A stretch of DNA of 64,000 bases from Actinomycetes bacterium (GTDB taxonomy: Bacteria > Actinomycetota > Acidimicrobiia > Acidimicrobiales > RAAP-2). The notes beneath the pieces are model-generated. The model saw only the letters and a list, made by a program, of their open reading frames with translations. It made no database searches and was not told where the DNA came from. The stretch lies in assembly GCA_021791145.1 (NCBI GenBank), contig JAJYXE010000013.1, positions 4,504 to 68,503 of the forward strand. Direction: 5' to 3'. A program made the position numbers and the translations under genes. Shown piece by piece: positions 59,115-64,000 of the stretch (its first letter is position 1; each line of letters opens with the position of its first letter).

Positions 59115-60398
59115 ATGACCGACCCCGTCGCGCAACCAGCGGAGCAGGGCGGTCCTTCCCCGGACGTGCCCGAGCGCTTGGACGCCTGGGGGCCTTCGCC
59201 CGGGGCGTACGCGGCTGAGCTGCGCGAGGCGCGGCGTGGGGTGAAGCCGCAACTGATGAGGGCGATGAACGAGCGGGTGGTGCTCGAGGTCGTCCGCTCG
59301 GAAGGACCCGTGTCGCGCGGCGAGCTCTCGCACCTCTCGGGCCTCTCCAAGCCGACCGTCGCCGTGGCGATCACGGCGCTCGAAAGGGACGGGCTCGTGC
59401 GGGTAGCGGGCTTGCGCTCCGGGGCGCGAGGCCCGGCGACGACCCTCTACGAGATCCGCCCGGAGTCGGGCTTCGTGCTCGGTCTCGACGTCGGACGCGA
59501 GTACCTCCGTGGGGCGATCGCCGACATCACCGGCCGTGTGCACGCCCGGAGCGCTCGGCGCGTGACGGTGGCGGCCGCCGGCCACCGGGTCGCGGAGCTG
59601 CTCGGTCTCGCCGACAGCCTTTGCGAAGAAGCCGCCGTCCAGCGACGCCGCGTGACCCAGGTCGTCGTCGGGAGCCCAGGCGTCCTCGATCCGGCCAGGG
59701 GGACGCTCGTCGCCGCGCGCAACCTTCCGGGCTGGGGGCGCTTCGGGGTCGTCCAGGAGCTGAAGGAGGCGCTCGGCCGCTCGACGGTCGTCGAGAACGA
59801 CATTGCGTTGGCGGCCCTCGCAGAGCGCGACCTCGGCCACGGACGGGGCGTTGGCACGTTCTGTTTCGTGAGCGTCGGCACGGGCATCGGGATGGGACTG
59901 GTCATCGATGGACGGCTGCATCGCGGGGCGCGGGGCGCCGCAGGCGAGATCGCGTACTTTCCCATCGGCGGCACCGCGCGGGACGCGAGTCCCGGGCGGG
60001 TCCGCCACCACGGCGAGCTCGAGAGCGCGGCGTCTGCCTCGGCGGTGGTGCGGGCGGCGCGCCGAGCAGGCGTGATGGGCGCGAGCTCAGCGCGCCGTGT
60101 CTTCGCGGCGGCAGAGGCGGGGGACAGTCGGGCACGCGAGATCGTCGAAGATGAGGCGCTTCTGGTGGCCAAGGCGGTCGCGTCGGTTGCTGCCGTGGTG
60201 GATCCGGAGCTCGTGGTGCTGGGTGGCGGCATCGGCCGCGCGCCCGGCTTCGCCGCCCGCGTGGCCGAAGCGCTCGAAGGGATCTTCCCGTTCGCGCCGC
60301 GCCTGGTCGTGAGCGCGCTCGGCGACGACGCGGTGGCTGACGGCTGCCTCGCCCTCGGCGGAGAGATCGCCTGGCGCCTTCTCCTCGAGCGGTCTTGA
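59115..60398 (+). CDS. ROK-family transcriptional regulator
   Basis: 427 residues from ATG 59115 (TTG 59064 and GTG 59079 give longer forms). N-terminal winged helix-turn-helix GELSHLSGLSKPTVAVAITA with an unusual 50-residue extension ahead, then the ROK sugar-sensing domain: FVLGLDVGREYLRGAIADIT, VVVGSPGVLDPARGTL, FVSVGTGIGMGLVIDGRLHR, GAAGEIAYFPIGG and LGGGIGRAPGFAARV. The zinc Cys motif is missing. NagC/XylR-type repressors release DNA on binding a sugar phosphate. Divergent from the ROK kinase; expected to control the whole sugar locus. Confidence 0.88.
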   Translation: MTDPVAQPAEQGGPSPDVPERLDAWGPSPGAYAAELREARRGVKPQLMRAMNERVVLEVVRSEGPVSRGELSHLSGLSKPTVAVAITALERDGLVRVAGLRSGARGPATTLYEIRPESGFVLGLDVGREYLRGAIADITGRVHARSARRVTVAAAGHRVAELLGLADSLCEEAAVQRRRVTQVVVGSPGVLDPARGTLVAARNLPGWGRFGVVQELKEALGRSTVVENDIALAALAERDLGHGRGVGTFCFVSVGTGIGMGLVIDGRLHRGARGAAGEIAYFPIGGTARDASPGRVRHHGELESAASASAVVRAARRAGVMGASSARRVFAAAEAGDSRAREIVEDEALLVAKAVASVAAVVDPELVVLGGGIGRAPGFAARVAEALEGIFPFAPRLVVSALGDDAVADGCLALGGEIAWRLLLERS

Positions 60399-60416
60399 GC
60401 GCCCCGACCGCCCGCT

Positions 60417-60432
60417 CGGCGCTTCGGCGCCG
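60417..60432 (+). terminator. UUCG hairpin after the ROK regulator
   Basis: CGGCGC-TTCG-GCGCCG, a stem closed by a stable UUCG tetraloop, 18 bases after the stop. No long T run. Confidence 0.5.
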
Positions 60433-60708
60433 TTCCGGGTGCGAGAGCCGTCGCTGCGAGTGAGCGCAACGTTGATGACCGGGCCTTCATTGATCAGGTA
60501 TCGGTCTCGGGGTTGCCACCGAAGAAGGTTGGTGGGCCATCCCTTGGCCGTGGCGCCTCGCCTCGGCTCGACCTGCGGATCGAGCCCGACCTTGGCATGC
60601 TCTTCGCGAGCGTGCCGACGAGGAGCATCGCAGCATCTGCGCGCTCGCCCGGGACGCGGGGCGTACCCGACCACGCCGACGAGCGCGTGCCTGTCTTGAA
60701 GAACGTCG
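60433..60708. other. gap without a supported gene
   Basis: Short frames are open on both strands (for example a 69-codon frame from 60513), but none has a convincing start, homology or codon bias. Confidence 0.4.
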
Positions 60709-61926
60709 GTGCGTATCGTTGATGACCCGCGAGCCATGACCCCTTCACCTGAGCACCCTGGCCGAGCCGACGCACTGCTCACAGCGCCGGTGGGTCGCTG
60801 CCTCGTCGCCGAGGTCGCCGGGCTTCGGTTCGTCGACCTCCTCGACGCGTTGGAACTGCCCTATCCCCCCAACATCGCAGGCTTCACCAACGCGCCTTGT
60901 GGACGAAGAGGTCGGCGACCACGGACGGTGCTCGGCCGGCGCGTCGTCATCGACCCGCTCCATCGGGGCAGGCGATCCGTCACAAAGGCCACGAGCGCCC
61001 ACAGAGCGGCGCTCGCCGGCGTGAGACCCGACTACGTCCGCGACGCGGTCCGTCGCATCGTGCACGACCCCGACGGTCGACGTCGCCTCGACGTGGGGGA
61101 CTCCTTGGCAGTGCTCGAGGCGCTCAGCCACGTGATCCGGAACGTTGGGTTCTGGGGCAACGAGCGCGACTACGACCGCTTGCTCGCTGCTGCCGCCGAT
61201 GACCTCCGTCCGGTGGCCGACGCCCTCGTCGCATCGCCGGCGACCCAGTGGTGGTGGGACGACGTGGTGCGCGGCGACCAGCGGTTCGCCGCGCGGGCAA
61301 TCGACGACGGGACCGGCCCTCCTCGTGGCGACCAGGTGAGCGAGCAAGTGAAGACGTCGACCGAGAGGCTGTTCGCCGAGGAGACCAGTGCGCGGGCGCG
61401 CCATCGGTCCCCGAGCGACGTCCCGCAGAACGCGTCCGGGGACTGGTGGTCCATCCCGATCCCCGGGCTCTGGACGAGCCGTGCCGTCTCTCCCGTTCCC
61501 GCCCTCCACCTCGTGTGCGCAGAGGAGACCGGCGACGAGCGGGTCGTCGTGTGGTCCCTTGGGATCGCAGTGGACGCCAGGGTCATGGAGCTCCGCGCGC
61601 CTGGCGACTGGGCTCGACTCGTCGAGATCGCCCCGGTCGAGGTCACGATGAGCAGGCTGGGGGACTGGCGGAGCTGGACGGGGTGCGGGGGCCCCTTCTA
61701 CCTGCCGGACTGGCGCGTCGTCGCCGAGCACGTCGACGGGGTCCACCTGAGCGTCGGCGGCTACCTCGCGACGAGGAGCGTGGCGGTGCCCGTGGCCGAC
61801 GGCTACAGCGTGCTCGCCGGCTGGGACCCCGACGCGACCCTTTGGCTGACCGACGTCATCGAGACGGTCGAGCGGGTGGGCGAATGGGACGGCCCGTCCA
61901 GCTTCGCCGCCGAAGCGCAGGGCTGA
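60709..61926 (+). CDS. hypothetical protein
   Basis: 405 residues from GTG 60709; ATG 60736 fits equally well. The frame has consistent high third-position GC and runs cleanly to the stop. Middle part helical (DVGDSLAVLEALSHVIRNVG), C-terminal beta-rich with TSRAVSPVPALHLVCAEETG, WTGCGGPFYLPDWRVVAEHV and GYSVLAGWDPDATLWLTDVI. A Trp-rich C-terminal half suggests a ligand-binding fold. No family recognised; no signal peptide. Confidence 0.65.
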   Translation: MRIVDDPRAMTPSPEHPGRADALLTAPVGRCLVAEVAGLRFVDLLDALELPYPPNIAGFTNAPCGRRGRRPRTVLGRRVVIDPLHRGRRSVTKATSAHRAALAGVRPDYVRDAVRRIVHDPDGRRRLDVGDSLAVLEALSHVIRNVGFWGNERDYDRLLAAAADDLRPVADALVASPATQWWWDDVVRGDQRFAARAIDDGTGPPRGDQVSEQVKTSTERLFAEETSARARHRSPSDVPQNASGDWWSIPIPGLWTSRAVSPVPALHLVCAEETGDERVVVWSLGIAVDARVMELRAPGDWARLVEIAPVEVTMSRLGDWRSWTGCGGPFYLPDWRVVAEHVDGVHLSVGGYLATRSVAVPVADGYSVLAGWDPDATLWLTDVIETVERVGEWDGPSSFAAEAQG

Positions 61927-62153
61927 GGTGCCGTCTCACGGGTGTTGCCCGCCAGGTTGGGCTCACCCCGGCTGAGCGCCTCTGCTCGCGAAGCGGACCA
62001 AGCGACCGCAAGGTTCCCCAGGACCCCGGCTTCGTCAAGGCGGCTCGACGCCTCGCCGCCCGCACGGCGCCCGAGTGGTTGAGTCTGGTCAAGCCAACGA
62101 TCGGATAGTTGGACCCTTCACCGTGCGCGGCAACGTGACCGCTCAAATGGAGC

Positions 62154-62197
62154 CTGATTACACCAAGACGTGTATCTGATTACACCAAGACGCGTAT
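62154..62197. repeat. 22-bp tandem direct repeat upstream of vapB
   Basis: Two copies of CTGATTACACCAAGACGYGT... (one mismatch), ending one base before the ATG at 62199. ACACC on the top strand pairs with GGTGT in the start region. AT-rich for this genome; probable promoter/operator of the antitoxin gene. Confidence 0.7.
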
Positions 62198-62207
62198 CAT
62201 GGTGTAT

Positions 62208-62585
62208 ATGGCGAGGACGAACATCGACATCGACGAAGGTCTTTTGACCGAAGCGATGCGACGCTACGGGCTGCACTCCAAGCGGGCGGCGGTGGACCTG
62301 GCGTTGCGCCGGCTCGTCGGCGAGTCCATGACTCGGGACAAGGCGTTGGCGATGGAAGGCGCCGGCTGGGAAGGCGACCTTGACGAGATCCGGCGTGACC
62401 GCCGGCTGGCCCGGATGTGGGATCGTGTGTCGGCCCATGCCACATTCGATTATCAAGAAGTCCGCACCACTGCGTGCTGTTCATGGAGCTACTGGAGCAA
62501 CGGAGCGACGACAGCCAAGTACCCCAGCAGCTTCAACTGGGTTTGGACCACAACCAATCCATGGAAGCATGGCTACAATGACTAA
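62208..62585 (+). CDS. vapB: VapB-family antitoxin, abnormal C-terminus
   Basis: 125 residues from ATG 62208 (ATG 62199 also possible). The first 65 residues are classic Vap[39 protein letters not shown] and [19 protein letters not shown]. Such antitoxins stop soon after this point; here the frame continues with about 60 unrelated residues rich in Trp/Ser/Thr. No vapC follows; the next gene is a secreted protein whose start overlaps. So this looks like an antitoxin cut from its toxin, with the tail from foreign DNA. Confidence 0.7.
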   Translation: MARTNIDIDEGLLTEAMRRYGLHSKRAAVDLALRRLVGESMTRDKALAMEGAGWEGDLDEIRRDRRLARMWDRVSAHATFDYQEVRTTACCSWSYWSNGATTAKYPSSFNWVWTTTNPWKHGYND

Positions 62586-63177
62586 GGCACGAGTAGGATT
62601 ACATGATCGACGAGGGCTTCTCTTTGCTTGCGTCGCCGTCGGCGCCCTCGCTGGCGGTCTCGTCGCCGCCCTCGGGCCCAGTACGACCAGCTCTGACCAC
62701 CGCGCGAACGATGGCTCCGCATTGGTCGCTTCGACGACACGTGGTGCGAGTTTGACCCCAGCGCCCACTCCGACCGTTGGTCCATTCCCCAAGACACGAC
62801 AGATCTCCTACGTCCCCGGGCCATTCATCAGCCAAGCGGCAGCGGTGTCGATCGCGGATCGTGTGGCAGGCCGAAGTGGCCAGGGCGGGGGTGTGGTTGG
62901 GGCGACGCTGGAGTCAGTGGCCAACGCCACGAGTGATGAGGGAAGTCGTGTCGTTGCGGCGACAGTCGCAACGACACGCATGGTCTGGCTCGTGTGGATC
63001 GTCGGCACATTCCAGCCGGACTGCCTCACCTCCACATGCCCGGTGTGGCACGACGAGCTGTACAACGTCGTACTTGACGCGAAGACAGGGCGCGTCCTTG
63101 GAGTCGCGACGACAAAGACCATGCCTGGGGCGCCTTCGGTTCCAGCCGGGACGCACTTAGGTAATCAGACAGGATAA
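62569..63177 (+). CDS. secreted 202-residue protein, copy B
   Basis: Exactly as long as the protein at 48452 from ATG 62569 (ATG 62578 also fits). Signal segment [20 protein letters not shown], linker, then [35 protein letters not shown] and [18 protein letters not shown]. The last 70 residues align without gaps of note to copy A; the linkers differ. The paralogue pair probably shares an extracellular or membrane-proximal role of unknown nature. AT content is somewhat higher here than in neighbours, hinting at transfer with the flanking mobile DNA. Confidence 0.75.
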   Translation: MATMTKARVGLHDRRGLLFACVAVGALAGGLVAALGPSTTSSDHRANDGSALVASTTRGASLTPAPTPTVGPFPKTRQISYVPGPFISQAAAVSIADRVAGRSGQGGGVVGATLESVANATSDEGSRVVAATVATTRMVWLVWIVGTFQPDCLTSTCPVWHDELYNVVLDAKTGRVLGVATTKTMPGAPSVPAGTHLGNQTG

Positions 63178-63347
63178 CCCGCGCGCCTTCGATAGTGCCT
63201 CGGCGGATTGTGCAACTACTTCGATCACCGACCCCGAGCACGACCGCGCCCGCGACGTTCGTGCGATCGCACCAAAGACACCGCGAGCCGCCCGAGGTCG
63301 GGGCGCGGCGATGGTGCCGGCGAAGGCAAGTCGTAGGGCTACTCAGG

Positions 63348-63376
63348 CCCGACTTCAGCGGCCCCCTCGCGTAAGT
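63348..63376. repeat. 29-bp direct repeat, copy 1
   Basis: CCCGACTTCAGCGGCCCCCT... identical to 63627-63655. It ends exactly where the IS-like terminus GGCTCTTCCGG begins (63377). Confidence 0.95.
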
Positions 63377-63500
63377 GGCTCTTCCGGTTTCAGTGGGGAT
63401 TCGCAGCCCTTCTCGCTGACGGACCATCCACCGTTCGAGCCAGGTGCCCCGCCATCGTGATTGCAGCAGCGAACTGCGACCACGAGGAGGGGCCCTGGCG

Positions 63501-63653
63501 ATGGGGGACGGTATCGAACACGCAGAGACGATGCTCGGTCTCGAGGGCGTGAGGATCCTCGACGTCGAAGAACAACCCGGCGAGGTCGTCGTCACCGTTG
63601 AGACGACGCGCCGAGCCGTGTACTGCCCCGACTTCAGCGGCCCCCTCGCGTAA
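63501..63653 (+). pseudogene. ISL3-type transposase, first 45 residues
   Basis: ATG 63501 follows GAGGAGGGG. The frame encodes ETMLGLEGVRILDVEEQPGE and VVVTVETTRRAVYCPD, as in the N-terminal zinc-finger segment (LVETT...CPxC) of ISL3 transposases. After YCPD the reading passes into the 29-bp repeat (FSGPLA) and stops at TAA, before the second CxxC. So only about 10 percent of the gene is present. Confidence 0.6.
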
Positions 63654-63655
63654 GT
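63627..63655. repeat. 29-bp direct repeat, copy 2
   Basis: Identical to 63348-63376, 279 bp away. The two share CCCGAC with the transposase sequence at the break, a possible microhomology. Confidence 0.95.
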
Positions 63656-63714
63656 CCAGGTAGATAGGGGCGCGCGAAGAAGGTGTTTCCCCTACATCGC
63701 GCACATTCGCCCTG

Positions 63715-64000
63715 GTGTGCGTCCAGTAGCTCGGACGCAGTGAGGAAGGAGATTTCCCCATGACGTAACCGAGCGACAAGCTCACGGCAGCTTGTCGGTG
63801 AGAGTCCGACCCGGGGAGACGCCAAGGTCCCCGGTAGTGAAGCCCCCGGCGTCGGTCGAGAGGCCGGAGTCGAAGCGGGGCGGAGCAAGTGTGCGGTCCG
63901 CAGCATGAAGCGAAGCCTGCAGCGTCGTCATTTTGCCCGGGAGACCGGGGACCAGAGGGAGCCGAGCCTGTATCAGCGAGGCGAAGGCCACGGAAGGCAC
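63715..64000 (+). ncRNA. probable group II intron, 5' part (domain I)
   Basis: Starts GTGTGCG, matching the 5' consensus GUGYG. A hairpin GCGTCC/GGACGC follows at once, then the exact stem CGACAAGCT-CACGGC-AGCTTGTCG, then GGTGAGAGTCC and a run of short stems with purine-rich joints such as GGAGACGCC. This is the pattern of bacterial group II intron domain I preceding an intron-encoded reverse transcriptase. No protein gene in this stretch. The rest, including any reverse transcriptase and domain V, would be beyond the right edge. Confidence 0.5.

Larger units (their letters stand above)
63377..63655 (+). mobile_element. ISL3-type element, left-end remnant
   Basis: GGCTCTTCCGGTTTCAGTGG at 63377 resembles the left terminus of ISL3-family elements. 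It is followed by a leader and the start of the transposase gene at 63501, then breaks off into a second copy of the 29-bp repeat (63627-63655). The right end is missing. A deleted copy left by recombination is likely. Confidence 0.55.

Noticed and set aside
60433..60708. Small frames such as 60513-60722
   Set aside because: No ribosome site, no homology, and the opposite strand is equally open.
63782..64000. Minus-strand protein at the right edge
   Set aside because: The stretch has the stem-rich pattern of intron RNA; the frame has no recognisable protein features.

Overview
The window is GC-rich chromosomal DNA with strong G/C preference at third codon positions, frequent GTG starts and many ATGA or GTGA gene overlaps. 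The run rho-rpmE-prfA-prmC-tsaC, then glyA, a WecA-type transferase and a complete F-type ATP synthase operon, is an arrangement usual in Actinomycetota. The S53 (sedolisin-type) acid peptidase, the CtaG-type oxidase assembly factor and the overall style suggest an Acidimicrobiia-like aerobe or acid-tolerant organism. That placement is inference; no rRNA gene is present to confirm it, and I recognised no tRNA or CRISPR array.

Layout. 1-2.5 kb: a stand-alone Clp N-domain protein, a secreted two-module protein, a transposase remnant and a decayed hicAB toxin-antitoxin pair. 2.5-3.8 kb: no convincing gene. 3.8-9.0 kb: a GT4 glycosyltransferase, then a leftward operon of a DAO-type FAD oxidase and a polar amino-acid ABC importer. 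9.0-13.5 kb: sodA, a Gly/Tyr-rich small gene broken by an amber codon, a zinc-ribbon-like hypothetical, ctaG and a DUF4232-like lipoprotein. 13.7-21.5 kb: hom-thrC, then rho-rpmE-prfA-prmC-tsaC. 21.5-36.5 kb: S53 peptidase, glyA, wecA-like, the atp operon, a PilZ protein and a long dCTP deaminase. 36.6-48.3 kb: PEBP protein, an ABC-2 exporter, 2H phosphoesterase, a repeat-filled GNAT, aldo/keto reductase, 2-hydroxyacid dehydrogenase, a divergent FAD oxidase and Rieske oxygenase, and upp. 48.4-60.4 kb: a secreted protein, then a probable chitosan/glucosamine-oligosaccharide locus (GH2 exo-glucosaminidase, oligopeptide-type ABC importer, ROK kinase, ROK repressor). 60.7-64 kb: a hypothetical gene, an orphan VapB-like antitoxin, a second copy of the 48.4 kb secreted protein, an ISL3-type transposase remnant, and what looks like the 5' part of a group II intron running off the right edge.

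The most striking property is the number of short tandem duplications (9-30 bp units, 2-8 copies), both between genes and in frame inside genes, including core genes such as hom, atpB, atpH and atpG. Both edges carry decayed mobile-element and toxin-antitoxin material, whereas the centre is housekeeping. The clearest functional unit is the 49.2-60.4 kb sugar locus: chito-oligosaccharides would be imported, trimmed by the cytoplasmic exo-glucosaminidase, phosphorylated by the ROK kinase, and the set controlled by the divergent ROK regulator.
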